A stretch of DNA of 64,000 bases from an uncultured Gammaproteobacteria bacterium (GCA_937967995.1 CALBTB010000007.1:1-64000); one strand, 5' to 3'. Shown: positions 34,217 to 42,772, numbered from the stretch's first letter. Notes: generated by a model not told the origin, from the letters alone. A program made the numbers and translations.

Positions 34217-34465
34217 ATGGAAATTCTTCAGGTAGAAGCCCCGTTGGTTTGTACACGAAGAGTGGATGGTTTGCGTCACGTCAGCTTGAGGGTGTTGCGC
34301 AATACCAAAACGGGCAAACGACAAGTTGCTGTTGATCCGGTCGGTGCCCGTCCAGGGAACTGGGTGTTTACAGCAATGGGATCGGCAGCACGGTATGCAA
34401 CGGGAGATTTTGCGGTAACGACGGATCTCACGATTTGCGGAATTATTGATTTTTGGGAAGAGTAG
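34217..34465 (+). CDS. csoS4B: Carboxysome shell vertex pentamer protein CsoS4B
   Basis: An 82-residue BMV-type protein, the second vertex pentamer of the alpha-carboxysome. It shares PVGARPGNWVFTAMGSAARYATGD and DLTICGIIDFW with CsoS4A. The ATG follows the csoS4A stop directly (TAA-ATG) and no independent ribosome site is evident beyond the GAGG-type bases inside csoS4A, so translation is probably coupled. Confidence 0.95.
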   Translation: MEILQVEAPLVCTRRVDGLRHVSLRVLRNTKTGKRQVAVDPVGARPGNWVFTAMGSAARYATGDFAVTTDLTICGIIDFWEE

Positions 34466-34543
34466 GCTGGCAATCACCAGGTACTTTTTTCAAAGTGGAA
34501 ATTAGTTTTTAAGTTAACAACCGAGTCAGAAGGAGACACGAAG

Positions 34544-34861
34544 ATGGCAAACGAAAACTATGGTATAGCGTTAGGCATGATTGAAACTCGTGGATTGGTT
34601 CCTGCTATTGAAGCAGCCGATGCCATGACCAAAGCTGCCGAAGTACGTTTAATCGGTCGCGAATTTGTTGGCGGTGGTTATGTAACCGTTCTGGTTCGCG
34701 GCGAAACAGGTGCAGTTAATGCTGCAGTCCGTGCCGGTGCTGATGCGTGTGAGCGTGTTGGTGATGGCCTTGTTGCTGCACACATTATTGCTCGTCCACA
34801 CCGTGAAGTTGAGCCTGTATTACCGACAGGTGGAAGTAGTTCTTCCTCTGCTGCAGCTTAA
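34544..34861 (+). CDS. csoS1: Carboxysome shell hexamer protein CsoS1 (copy 1)
   Basis: A 105-residue BMC-domain protein forming the flat hexamers of the shell. The BMC core includes GIALGMIETRGLVPAIEAADAMTKAAEV and the pore loop FVGGGYVTV. It is nearly identical to the following gene except at the C-terminus, which here is a serine-rich tail (LPTGGSSSSSAAA). AGGAGA precedes the ATG by about 8 bp. Which of CsoS1A, B or C it matches cannot be told. Confidence 0.95.
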   Translation: MANENYGIALGMIETRGLVPAIEAADAMTKAAEVRLIGREFVGGGYVTVLVRGETGAVNAAVRAGADACERVGDGLVAAHIIARPHREVEPVLPTGGSSSSSAAA

Positions 34862-34902
34862 TTTCGAGTTAACAACTTAGTTGAAGAATAGGAGATAACA
34901 CC

Positions 34903-35217
34903 ATGGCCAATGAAAATACTGGCATTGCACTGGGCATGATCGAAACTCGTGGATTGGTTCCTGCTATTGAAGCAGCCGATGCCATGACCAAAGCGGCAGA
35001 AGTGCGTTTGATTGGACGCGAATTTGTCGGCGGCGGTTATGTAACGGTTCTGGTCCGCGGTGAGACGGGTGCAGTCAATGCTGCCGTACGCGCTGGGGCG
35101 GACGCCTGCGAACGGGTTGGTGATGGCCTGGTTGCGGCGCACATTATTGCTCGCCCACACCGTGAAGTTGAGCCTGTACTGGCTGAATCAGGTGGTAATC
35201 GTCCGCAACGTAGTTAA
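34903..35217 (+). CDS. csoS1: Carboxysome shell hexamer protein CsoS1 (copy 2)
   Basis: A 104-residue BMC-domain shell protein, a tandem duplicate of the previous gene: all but the last dozen residues match almost exactly, while the codons differ in many third positions. The tail (AESGGNRPQRS) is different. ATAGGAGATAACACC precedes the ATG. H. neapolitanus has three csoS1 genes in this position; here there are two, plus csoS1D elsewhere. Confidence 0.95.
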   Translation: MANENTGIALGMIETRGLVPAIEAADAMTKAAEVRLIGREFVGGGYVTVLVRGETGAVNAAVRAGADACERVGDGLVAAHIIARPHREVEPVLAESGGNRPQRS

Positions 35218-35251
35218 CTGACTGGTTGTTAAATTACGACTGACGCTTGTC

Positions 35252-35728
35252 ATGTTGTCGACTCAAGTAGACACGCGTGTTCTCGGTTACCTCGGTCGGG
35301 CGTTAAGCCTGGAACTAACCGCGGTGCAACAGTACAGTACCCAGGCCCAGCTGGTTGGGGCCTGGGGGCTGACTGAGGCTGCCCGGGAGTTCAAGCAGGA
35401 GGCCAGCGAAGAGCTGGGTCATGCCGAAAGAATCATCAGTCGTATGCTTGCCTTGGGCGTAGCGCCCAATGCATCACAATTGAGGCCTGTCAGTCTGGCC
35501 AACAATTTGATAGAGTTGTTACAGCATAACCATGCTTTTGAGTACGAATTGGTTGAGTTGTATCAAAACGCGGCAAGTCATTGTGCCCGGCTAGGGGATC
35601 ATGATAACCGTTTGTTTTTTGAGACTTTATTGAATGAAGAAGTTGCGCACGGTGAGCATCTGGCGAAGTGGATCCAGGAGATTCAGGGCAGCCAGAACAG
35701 TGCCGACCACAACCGCGCCACATTCTGA
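35252..35728 (+). CDS. Ferritin-like (bacterioferritin-related) protein of the cso operon
   Basis: A 158-residue four-helix ferritin-like protein. Ligand-type residues are visible: E22 (SLELTAVQQY), E54 with H57 (SEELGHAERI), and later E99, E129 and H133 (LNEEVAHGEHLAKW). In alpha-carboxysome operons a bacterioferritin-like gene often follows csoS1; its role in the organelle is not known. It lies 34 bp after csoS1 and 11 bp before acRAF. Iron storage has not been shown for this lineage. Confidence 0.88.
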   Translation: MLSTQVDTRVLGYLGRALSLELTAVQQYSTQAQLVGAWGLTEAAREFKQEASEELGHAERIISRMLALGVAPNASQLRPVSLANNLIELLQHNHAFEYELVELYQNAASHCARLGDHDNRLFFETLLNEEVAHGEHLAKWIQEIQGSQNSADHNRATF

Positions 35729-35739
35729 TGGAGGTGAGT

Positions 35740-36000
35740 ATGAGCAGCCAATGGCAAGAGCGTATACGCCCGGTAAGACTGGAGCGCCGTTACGAGTTCC
35801 CGGATTACGAGACTCTACGCGACTTCCTGGATCGTGCCGCTGATCTCTCCGAAAAGGAAGGCTTCTACCCGGACATGGGTTTCGGCCGCGACTATGTCAA
35901 CGTCACAATCCATGCAGATGACCGCGACAAGCCGCTTACCGAAGCACAACATCGTTTTGCGCAGCAGCTCGACGCATTACTAACTGATAACTCCCATTAG
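35740..36000 (+). CDS. acRAF: RuBisCO assembly factor acRAF (PCD-like)
   Basis: An 86-residue protein related to pterin-4a-carbinolamine dehydratase: RYEFPDYETLRDFLDRAADLSEKEGFYPDMGFGRDYVNVTIH. Conserved PCD residues needed for catalysis are altered, as in the alpha-carboxysome RuBisCO assembly factor. It helps L8S8 form IA RuBisCO to fold or assemble. GGAGGTGAGT precedes ATG 35740, which I chose over an upstream in-frame ATG at 35728. It is usually found in the cso operon near csoS1 and mcdA. Confidence 0.88.
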   Translation: MSSQWQERIRPVRLERRYEFPDYETLRDFLDRAADLSEKEGFYPDMGFGRDYVNVTIHADDRDKPLTEAQHRFAQQLDALLTDNSH

Positions 36001-36009
36001 GAATTTTTT

Positions 36010-36633
36010 GTGCCCGTTATTGCTTTAGTGGGTAATAAGGGCGGAGCTGGCAAGACCACCTTGTCAGTGAATATTGCTGCCGGTATCGCACGCGATCGTC
36101 GTACCGCGGTGCTGGATGCAGATCCGCAGGGTTCGTCATTACAATGGCGCGCCTTTACGGAAGATGAAAATGCACTGGATGTGTATGAAGCCAACGGCGA
36201 TCTGTCGGATCAAATCCAGGATTTACGACAACAATACGATTGCCTGGTTATCGACTGTCCTCCCTCGGTGCATGCACCACAAACCCATACCGTTTTACGT
36301 TCCTGTGATCTCGCGTTGATTCCGGTCCAGCCTTCACCAGTGGATCTGTGGGCAACGGTACACACGGAACGGGCCATCGAACAGGCACGTGAAGTCAATC
36401 CGCATTTACGCGCCATTCTGGTTCTCAATCAGCTCGAGTCCCGCACCACCCTGTCACGTCTGGTTCGCGAAGCGGCAGAAGAAATCGATTTGCCGGTTGC
36501 CAAAACCGGAATTCGCCGTCGTGCCATTTACCGTGCCAGTGCACTGGAAGGTAAAAGTGTTTTTGATCTCGGAAAACGCGGTGCGGATGCAGCGGACGAA
36601 CTGAAAAACTTATTAGAAGAGGTTATGAATTGA
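36010..36633 (+). CDS. mcdA: ParA-type carboxysome positioning ATPase McdA
   Basis: A 207-residue ParA/MinD-family ATPase with the deviant Walker A KGGAGKTT (residues 10-17) and DCPPS. It belongs to the McdA group, which spaces carboxysomes along the nucleoid with the small partner McdB. The GTG at 36010 starts the conserved region (MPVIALVGNKGG), so the shorter protein is correct. The gene follows acRAF after 9 bp and precedes mcdB after 1 bp, as in other alpha-carboxysome loci. Confidence 0.92.
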   Translation: MPVIALVGNKGGAGKTTLSVNIAAGIARDRRTAVLDADPQGSSLQWRAFTEDENALDVYEANGDLSDQIQDLRQQYDCLVIDCPPSVHAPQTHTVLRSCDLALIPVQPSPVDLWATVHTERAIEQAREVNPHLRAILVLNQLESRTTLSRLVREAAEEIDLPVAKTGIRRRAIYRASALEGKSVFDLGKRGADAADELKNLLEEVMN

Positions 36634-36634
36634 T

Positions 36635-36886
36635 ATGAGTACGAAAGACAAAACCCGGTCTAAATTAATGGAGTCCATGCGTAAGACCAAGGCGTCAGCG
36701 AATTCGACGTCCGAAACCAAATCAACCAAGGCTGCCGCATCATCCAAGCCGGCTGCATCCGCACCCAAAAAGGCACCGGCTCGTAAACCGGCACCACGAC
36801 CGGCGGCAGGCAGTGGTAATTATTCCAGTCGAGGCATGGTGCAGGGTGACAGTTATCAGGCGGGTCGTCGTATCTGGCCTGACTAA
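36635..36886 (+). CDS. mcdB: McdB-like carboxysome positioning partner
   Basis: An 83-residue, low-complexity protein rich in Lys, Ala, Pro and Ser, with a basic N-terminus (MSTKDKTRSKLMESMRK) and a short C-terminal conserved end with tryptophan (QAGRRIWPD). That end is typical of alpha-type McdB. It would bind the carboxysome and stimulate McdA. The call is based on its position directly after mcdA, its size and its composition; sequence similarity in such proteins is weak. Confidence 0.85.
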   Translation: MSTKDKTRSKLMESMRKTKASANSTSETKSTKAAASSKPAASAPKKAPARKPAPRPAAGSGNYSSRGMVQGDSYQAGRRIWPD

Positions 36887-36901
36887 GCAACCAGATCAAT
36901 T

Positions 36902-38269
36902 TTATTTTGAATCGATTCCCAGCTTTTTAAGCTTACGCCACAACGAGACGCGATCGATACCGAGCATTTCTGCCGCCTTGGTACGGTTGCCGTCCGTCAT
37001 TTTCAGTACATTGAGGATATGCTCGGTTTCCTGTTCTTCCAGTGTACTGGGGGAGGCGGCCATTTCCGGTTTGAATACGCGTACGGTCAGCGAACCGAGA
37101 CTCTGCGGTAAATGCTGAATGTCCAGCTTGTTGTCCTGGGTGAGGGCGACACCGCGCTCGATAAAGTTGGACAGTTCGCGAATATTACCCGGGTAGTCAT
37201 ATTCCACCAGGCGTTGCATCGCTTCCGGGGTTATCTCATTCACATCCCGGTCCATCATGGTAGAGAACTTGCGCAGCAGGTAATAAGCCAGTAACGGAAT
37301 ATCTTCCCGCCGTTCCCGTAACGGCGGCAATGTCAGTGTGACAACGTTAAGACGAAAATACAGATCATTGCGCATCTGGCCTTCATCAACAGCGGCTTTG
37401 AGATCCCGGTTGCTGGCAGCCAGCACGCGTACATCGATCTTGATGGGCTGTGTGGAGCCGACCCGCATTAATTCGCGTTCCTGTAACACGCGCAATAGTT
37501 TGACCTGCATGAGTAACGGCATTTCCGCTACTTCATCGAGAAACAGGGTACCGCCTTCTGCAGCTTCAAATAATCCAATCTTGGTGGTTGTGGCACCGGT
37601 AAAGGCACCTTTCTCATGACCGAACAGCTCACTGGCGGCAATTTCTTCGTGCAGTGCACCGCAGTTGAAGGCCACAAACGGACCTTCAGAGCGCAGGCTG
37701 TTCTGATGAATAAAGCGGGCCAGTAATTCCTTGCCGGTACCGGATTCACCATGAATCACGACACTGCAATCGGATTCCGCCACCTGGCGCGCGGTTTCCA
37801 GCAGGCGTTGCATACCCAGGTCCTGGGTGATGATCGTAGTGTGGCTGGAGAGGTGTTCGATGCGTTCCTTGAGTTCCTGGTTTTCACGCTTGATGCGCCC
37901 TAAATCCAGCGCACCACGCACGACTTCGCGTGCTTCGTCGAGACGAAAGGGTTTGGAGATGTAATGATAAGCACCGGCCTTCATGGCATCGACCGCCGAA
38001 TCCAGCGAGGCATGACCCGTGATCATGATGACAGGCACTTCCGGCGTGGTTTCACGAATGTGTCGTAAAACATCCATGCCATCAATGCCCGGCATGCGCA
38101 GGTCCGTCAGCACCAGGTCAAATGCGTGTTTCTGCATTTCCGCCAGACCGCTTTCGCCATCCTTGCAGGTTGTGACCCGGTAACCTTCCTTTTCAAATAC
38201 GTGGCTAAGGTTGGCCAGGGCGATGGCTTCATCATCGATCAATAAAATATGTGGCGCATCATCGCTCAT
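36902..38269 (-). CDS. NtrC-type sigma54-dependent response regulator
   Basis: A 455-residue regulator with a receiver domain (phospho-acceptor D56 in LVLTDLRMP), an AAA+ domain with Walker A GESGTGKE and the sigma54-contact loop GAFTGA, and a C-terminal Fis-type HTH (NRTKAAEMLGIDRVSLWRKL). It activates promoters that use sigma54. ATG 38269 is preferred over 38302 because it starts the receiver domain and overlaps the kinase stop by 4 bp. A sigma54 promoter with upstream inverted repeats lies just beyond the kinase gene (39.8 kb) and is its likely target. Confidence 0.95.
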   Translation of the reverse strand: MSDDAPHILLIDDEAIALANLSHVFEKEGYRVTTCKDGESGLAEMQKHAFDLVLTDLRMPGIDGMDVLRHIRETTPEVPVIMITGHASLDSAVDAMKAGAYHYISKPFRLDEAREVVRGALDLGRIKRENQELKERIEHLSSHTTIITQDLGMQRLLETARQVAESDCSVVIHGESGTGKELLARFIHQNSLRSEGPFVAFNCGALHEEIAASELFGHEKGAFTGATTTKIGLFEAAEGGTLFLDEVAEMPLLMQVKLLRVLQERELMRVGSTQPIKIDVRVLAASNRDLKAAVDEGQMRNDLYFRLNVVTLTLPPLRERREDIPLLAYYLLRKFSTMMDRDVNEITPEAMQRLVEYDYPGNIRELSNFIERGVALTQDNKLDIQHLPQSLGSLTVRVFKPEMAASPSTLEEQETEHILNVLKMTDGNRTKAAEMLGIDRVSLWRKLKKLGIDSK

Positions 38270-39732
38270 ACTGTCTCCGGTGCCTGGGGAAGTGGCAGCC
38301 AAATCAGAAAACGGGTACCACCGGCATCGCGGTGTTCAACCGACATACACCCATTATGTTCGCTGATGATCTCTTCTACCAGATAAAGACCTAGACCGGT
38401 ACCTTCGCCGCTGGACTTGGTGGTGAAAAACGGGTCAAAAATCTGTGCCAGGTGTTCGGGGGAGATACCCGGCCCATCGTCCTCAATACTAAACAAGAGT
38501 AAACCTTCTGCGTGACTGACGAGATCGGTATCACCGACGAGGTGATCCGTATTGGCCGGCATACTGTCTTGCCAGGTGGTTTCCCGGCCAACGACCCAGA
38601 TATTGGTCGCGCCGGCGTCAACGGCATTCCTTATTAAATTGATAAAAACCTGCTGCATGCGTTCACGATCCACGAGCAACGGGGTTTCCGGGATATCCTC
38701 GATATGCAAATAAATAGTGGCAGGTAACTGGCGATGTATAAGCATCACCGCCGACTGCACCAGCCGGGCGGCGCTGTGCGTTTGCATATGCAACTTGGGC
38801 TGGCGCACCGTATCCAGCAGGCGTCGCACAATGCGTCGGGCCCGTTCGCATTCGCCATCCACATGGGCCAGCCACTGGCGACGCAGATCGTCGCGGGTTG
38901 AACCATCATCTTCCAGTAACAATTGTACTGAAGTGGAAATATTCGAGAGGGGATTATTCAGTTCATGCGCCACACCGGAGACCAGCACACCCAGTGCCGC
39001 TGCCTTTTCGTGATGACGCAGCTTATTTTGCTGGGTACGTAACTGGTCCAGCATGGAATTGAAGTGATGCACAAAGGACTGAATTTCCTTGTCCTGCGAA
39101 GGCAGGGTGAGGGTTTGCTCATTGCCTTCCGCCAGTGTGTCGAGCTGTTTTTCCAGTTGCCGTAGCGGCCTAACCACGTTGCGCACCATGTACATGGCGC
39201 TGCCGACGCCCAGTAAAATGACGGTCAGCGAGGCAATCATCAGTGTGATCGTGGCGACACGAATGGTTTGGGTAAGAATGGTCCGCTGACGGACGTTGAA
39301 GTCCCTGGTCAGTTCGGACAGAGCATGTCCGGCAATACGGATTTGCTCCTGTTCAGACAGGCGGCGTGCACCACTGAGTGCCAGATAGGCATCGAGTTTC
39401 TGGCGGTAACTGACCAGCAGGGATTTCACCTCCTCGATTTCCGCTTCACTGGCGATTTCGCCAAACACACGCCGGCCCTTGTTCAGGACATCCTGTGCCT
39501 TATCGAGCTGGGTCTGGAGTTTCTGCAGATTCGCTTGTTCGTGGTAGAGGAACAGGTTCTTTTCCGCGAAGCGGATTTCCTGGGTGGTGGAGTAAAAGTC
39601 ATTGACCGCTTCACCTTCGACGATCTGGGTCTGGAGATAGCGCAGATCGGCGATGACCACGGCCACAAAGACAACCAGGGCGACTTTGGAGATGCCGTAT
39701 GAGGTGGTGATCTTGCCGCGCAAGCTGGTCAT
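38266..39732 (-). CDS. Sensor histidine kinase paired with the sigma54 regulator
   Basis: A 488-residue membrane kinase with a first helix at residues 13-28, a periplasmic helical domain of about 125 residues, a second helix (TLMIASLTVILLGVGSAMYMV), a HAMP domain, a dimerisation domain with the phospho-histidine in SGVAHELNNPLSN, and an ATPase domain (NLIRNAVDAG, DDGPGI, GLGLYLVEEI). The type is NtrB/ZraS-like. The input signal is unknown. The gene divides from the USP-like gene at 39938 and shares the region containing the sigma54 promoter. Confidence 0.93.
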   Translation of the reverse strand: MTSLRGKITTSYGISKVALVVFVAVVIADLRYLQTQIVEGEAVNDFYSTTQEIRFAEKNLFLYHEQANLQKLQTQLDKAQDVLNKGRRVFGEIASEAEIEEVKSLLVSYRQKLDAYLALSGARRLSEQEQIRIAGHALSELTRDFNVRQRTILTQTIRVATITLMIASLTVILLGVGSAMYMVRNVVRPLRQLEKQLDTLAEGNEQTLTLPSQDKEIQSFVHHFNSMLDQLRTQQNKLRHHEKAAALGVLVSGVAHELNNPLSNISTSVQLLLEDDGSTRDDLRRQWLAHVDGECERARRIVRRLLDTVRQPKLHMQTHSAARLVQSAVMLIHRQLPATIYLHIEDIPETPLLVDRERMQQVFINLIRNAVDAGATNIWVVGRETTWQDSMPANTDHLVGDTDLVSHAEGLLLFSIEDDGPGISPEHLAQIFDPFFTTKSSGEGTGLGLYLVEEIISEHNGCMSVEHRDAGGTRFLIWLPLPQAPETV

Positions 39733-39755
39733 AATTTAGTCAATTCCGGCCTTTT

Positions 39756-39833
39756 TGTTACAGGTGTTGCAGATCACAACAGTGTTACAGTGTATAATGA
39801 GCCAAATTAACGTGATCGTTTCACATTGTAACA
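39756..39833. promoter_or_regulatory. Candidate enhancer sites of the sigma54 regulator
   Basis: TGTTACA occurs at 39756-39762 and 39783-39789 and its inverse TGTAACA at 39827-39833; a GTGA-TCGTT-TCAC dyad stands between them. The sites are 50-130 bp upstream of the sigma54 promoter, the usual distance for NtrC-type enhancers. Binding by the neighbouring regulator is inferred. Confidence 0.55.
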
Positions 39834-39884
39834 GTTTATTTTAGTAATTCTCGTAACTCATTGTTTTTATTAGCAAATAAGACC

Positions 39885-39901
39885 TGGCACAACCGTTGCA
39901 T
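39885..39901 (+). promoter_or_regulatory. Sigma54 promoter for the USP-like/SulP pair
   Basis: TGGCAC-AACCG-TTGCAT matches the sigma54 consensus TGGCACrNNNNTTGCW exactly, with -24 GG and -12 GC correctly spaced. It ends 36 bp before the ATG at 39938. Transcription should start around 39910-39913. Confidence 0.85.
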
Positions 39902-39904
39902 CAT

Positions 39905-39924
39905 AAGTGAAAACATTTTCACTT
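39905..39924. promoter_or_regulatory. Perfect inverted repeat at the start of the sigma54 transcript
   Basis: AAGTGAAAA-CA-TTTTCACTT has two 9-bp arms and a 2-bp centre. It lies over the expected transcription start and before the ribosome site GGAG at 39928-39931. It could be an operator for a repressor or a small stem at the mRNA end. Confidence 0.5.
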
Positions 39925-39937
39925 TTTGGAGTAAACC

Positions 39938-40528
39938 ATGAGCAAACTTAAGGACATCCTAAAGCATATGATGAACGGCTTCGAGCATAGTACTGCTGGA
40001 GAGTACATGACCATGCGGCAAAAAGCAGCCCATCTGGACAATGCACCGGTCTATGCCAAGCCAGTCAACGTCAAAACCACGGTCTATGAAGCCAATTCCG
40101 GCAGCAAGCGCCGCCGTATTGCACTGTTCCTGGGTAGCGAACTGCCTGCTGAAGTCATGGAATATGTCATCCAGACCTGCACAAACCTGAAACATGAGTT
40201 GACCGTGATTACCTTTCAGACCGAAAATACGGCCCGCGCCTTGCTGAAGGGTTACGAGCCGGCCCTGGCTGAGGCGAATATTGATTTTAAACTGGCTCCC
40301 CTGACCGGGGATCCGATAGCACGCCTGAACCGCTATCTGAAGTCGCATCCGGAAATTGCGTTTCTGGCCTGTAAAGATACCGGTTACCTGGCGCACAGCT
40401 ATATCAATGGTCCGAAGGACAAGAATCTGTTGCCGGTACCTGTCGTGGTTGTTGTGACCAAGCAGGGCGAAGCCGCCAAGCAGCTTGATAGCAACAATCA
40501 GGAAGCTAAAAACAGCAAGATCGCCTGA
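39938..40528 (+). CDS. Universal-stress-protein-like alpha/beta protein, function unknown
   Basis: A 196-residue protein. Residues about 58-175 alternate beta strands and helices (RRRIALFLGSELPAEVMEYV, LKHELTVITFQ, IAFLACKDTG, VPVVVVVTKQ) in the way of the USP/HUP fold; no ATP-binding GxxG signature was identified. The N-terminal 50 residues are polar with an early amphipathic helix. It is the first gene behind the sigma54 promoter and lies 115 bp before a SulP transporter, so a role in the same response (possibly regulation of the transporter) is a guess from context. Confidence 0.6.
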   Translation: MSKLKDILKHMMNGFEHSTAGEYMTMRQKAAHLDNAPVYAKPVNVKTTVYEANSGSKRRRIALFLGSELPAEVMEYVIQTCTNLKHELTVITFQTENTARALLKGYEPALAEANIDFKLAPLTGDPIARLNRYLKSHPEIAFLACKDTGYLAHSYINGPKDKNLLPVPVVVVVTKQGEAAKQLDSNNQEAKNSKIA

Positions 40529-40565
40529 TAGATTTGCCTTAGCAACATCTTAAGTGCTCATGTAT

Positions 40566-40610
40566 GGGCACGCAGGTACAGGCCAGCCGTATTCCTGTAT
40601 TTGTGTGCCC
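40566..40610 (+). promoter_or_regulatory. Strong RNA hairpin between the USP-like gene and sulP
   Basis: GGGCACGCAGGTACAGG (40566-40582) can pair along all 17 bases, allowing G-U pairs, with CCTGTATTTGTGTGCCC (40594-40610) around an 11-base loop. No T-run follows, so it is more likely a processing or attenuation element than a terminator. It would split the transcript into two parts of different stability. Confidence 0.6.
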
Positions 40611-40642
40611 GTTGCTGTTTATAGGACAAAAGAACATTAACG

Positions 40643-42733
40643 ATGATGTTGACTAAGATATTTCCTTTTTTGCGGTGGTTACCACCGAGTCGTGAAAACC
40701 TGCGTGCGGATCTGATAGCAGGGATTACTGTCGCCATGATTCTGGTTCCGCAGAGTATGGCGTACGCTTCACTGGCCGGATTGCCGGTAGTCTACGGTTT
40801 ATACGCTTCCTTCCTGCCGGTTATCATTGCCTCCATGTGGGGCGCCTCGCGTTTCCTGCATACCGGTCCGGTGGCCATGTTGTCACTGATGTCAGCCGCG
40901 GCGATCGAACCGCTGGCGACACGCGGTAGTGAAGAATTCATTCAATACTCACTGACCCTGGCACTGCTTGTCGGTGTACTGCGTTTATTGTTGGGCCTGT
41001 TTCGCATGGGTGTCCTGATTAATCTTGCCTCGCACCCGGTTATCGTCGGGTTTACTAACGCCGCGGCATTGATTATTGGTCTGTCACTGGTTAACGGATT
41101 CCTGAATGTTCCGATGCCCCGTTCTGATACCTTCCTGCTTGATCTGTGGCAGGTGGTGGAACAGATTCCGATAGCGCATTTACCCACCCTGTTGTTCGGT
41201 GTGGGTACGCTAATCGTTTTGAAACTGATGCGTCAGCACTTTCCACAATTGCCCGGTGTATTGGTCGTCGTGATTGCCGCGACCGTGATCAGTGTCGTGG
41301 TTGGTTTTGAAAAAATTCAGGTGGTGTCTCCCCAACAAATTGCTGATCCTGAAGTGCGCCAGAAGTTTGAAAAACTGTTAGCAAATGAAGAGGCGCTCAA
41401 AAAACTCAAACATGAACAGCAGTCGATTAATAATCAGCTTGATGAAAAGCCCGATGATGACGTGAAGTACAGTCTGCAGGCGCGCCTGTTGCGTTTACAG
41501 GGTGAGGAAAAAGGCCTCAAGTACAGTCTCAATAAACAACGTGTCGATGCGTACCAGATTCCATTGATTAGCGTGACGAATGAAAATGATCAGGTCAGGT
41601 ATGAAGTGGCTGAAAATTCCGGTTTCTTTTCAACAGTGTGGCGTTTGTCCGGTCACGAGGGTGATAAATTTAAATTATCCGGTGGTGGGCAGGTCGTAGG
41701 CAATATCCCCAGCGGCATCCCCAGTTTCACACTGCCATTGATTGATTTCGGTCTGATATCCGGTTTATTTGCGACGGCATTTATTATGGCGATGATCGGG
41801 TTTATGGAAGCGACATCGATCTCCCGTGCGCTGGCCGCCAAAACCCGTGAAAAACTCAACCCCAATCAGGAACTGATCGGTCAGGGCCTGGCCAATATCG
41901 TCGGTAGTTTCTTTCAGTCTTATACCGTTAGTGGTTCGTTTTCACGTTCTGCTGTTGCCGCACGGGTCGGCGCACGAACCGGCTTTTACGCCATTGTCAG
42001 TGCACTGGGTGTCACCCTGGTGATGTTATTTATGACCGAATACCTGTATCACCTGCCTCGTGCCGTACTGGCAGCGATTGTCATGAGTGCGGTCTTTAGT
42101 CTGATTGACTTCAAGTCACTGCTGTGTGCACTGAAGGTGCGCAAGGCGGACGGCATAGTTGGTGTCGTGACCTTCTTCGCCACGCTGATCATGGCGCCGA
42201 AACTGGCCGACGGTGTGATCATCGGTGTCATTCTTACCGTGATCATGTTCCTGCTTAATACCATGAAGCCACGCAGTGAAGTGATGGGCATGACGTCAAC
42301 CGGATCACTGGCCGGGGCCATTACTCATGACCTGGCACCGGTGAGTAACCATTTTGTTGTATTACGTTTCGATGCCTCACTGGTCTTTATCAATGCAGCG
42401 CATTTCGAACAGGCGATCCTCAAGGCATTAAGTGAATTTCCAAAGGCCCGCGCTATCCTGATTCTGGGGCACGGAATTAACTGGATCGATGCTACCGGTA
42501 TCGAAAAGATGCGTACCATGGGTAGTGAATTAAGCGACGCGGGTGTCAAACTGGCACTGGCCGGTCTGAAACGGCCGGTTCGCGAGGCACTGGAAAAAGC
42601 CGGGCTGGATCAGATCATCGGTGCGGAAAATATTTTTCCCAGCAAGAACATTGCCATACGCGAACTCGAAGCGCGTTATGCCAATGTGGATGAGGAAGAG
42701 AACCAGGACGATGCTGAACCGGCCAAAGCCTGA
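40643..42733 (+). CDS. SulP-family anion transporter with a large internal insertion
   Basis: A 696-residue SulP transporter with a membrane domain and a C-terminal STAS domain. The start (AGITVAMILVPQSMAYASLAGLPVVYGLYASFLPVI) is typical. Unlike most members, it carries about 130 extra residues (roughly 225-355) between membrane segments, rich in charged helices (LANEEALKKLKHEQQSINNQL). It differs from the BicA-like gene at 26327. SulP proteins carry sulfate, bicarbonate or other anions; linkage with cbbR and the cso locus makes bicarbonate plausible, but the substrate is not proven by the sequence. Confidence 0.9.
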   Translation: MMLTKIFPFLRWLPPSRENLRADLIAGITVAMILVPQSMAYASLAGLPVVYGLYASFLPVIIASMWGASRFLHTGPVAMLSLMSAAAIEPLATRGSEEFIQYSLTLALLVGVLRLLLGLFRMGVLINLASHPVIVGFTNAAALIIGLSLVNGFLNVPMPRSDTFLLDLWQVVEQIPIAHLPTLLFGVGTLIVLKLMRQHFPQLPGVLVVVIAATVISVVVGFEKIQVVSPQQIADPEVRQKFEKLLANEEALKKLKHEQQSINNQLDEKPDDDVKYSLQARLLRLQGEEKGLKYSLNKQRVDAYQIPLISVTNENDQVRYEVAENSGFFSTVWRLSGHEGDKFKLSGGGQVVGNIPSGIPSFTLPLIDFGLISGLFATAFIMAMIGFMEATSISRALAAKTREKLNPNQELIGQGLANIVGSFFQSYTVSGSFSRSAVAARVGARTGFYAIVSALGVTLVMLFMTEYLYHLPRAVLAAIVMSAVFSLIDFKSLLCALKVRKADGIVGVVTFFATLIMAPKLADGVIIGVILTVIMFLLNTMKPRSEVMGMTSTGSLAGAITHDLAPVSNHFVVLRFDASLVFINAAHFEQAILKALSEFPKARAILILGHGINWIDATGIEKMRTMGSELSDAGVKLALAGLKRPVREALEKAGLDQIIGAENIFPSKNIAIRELEARYANVDEEENQDDAEPAKA

Positions 42734-42772
42734 TTTGTTGTTTACTCTGCGCTAAGTATCTGACATCCTTTA

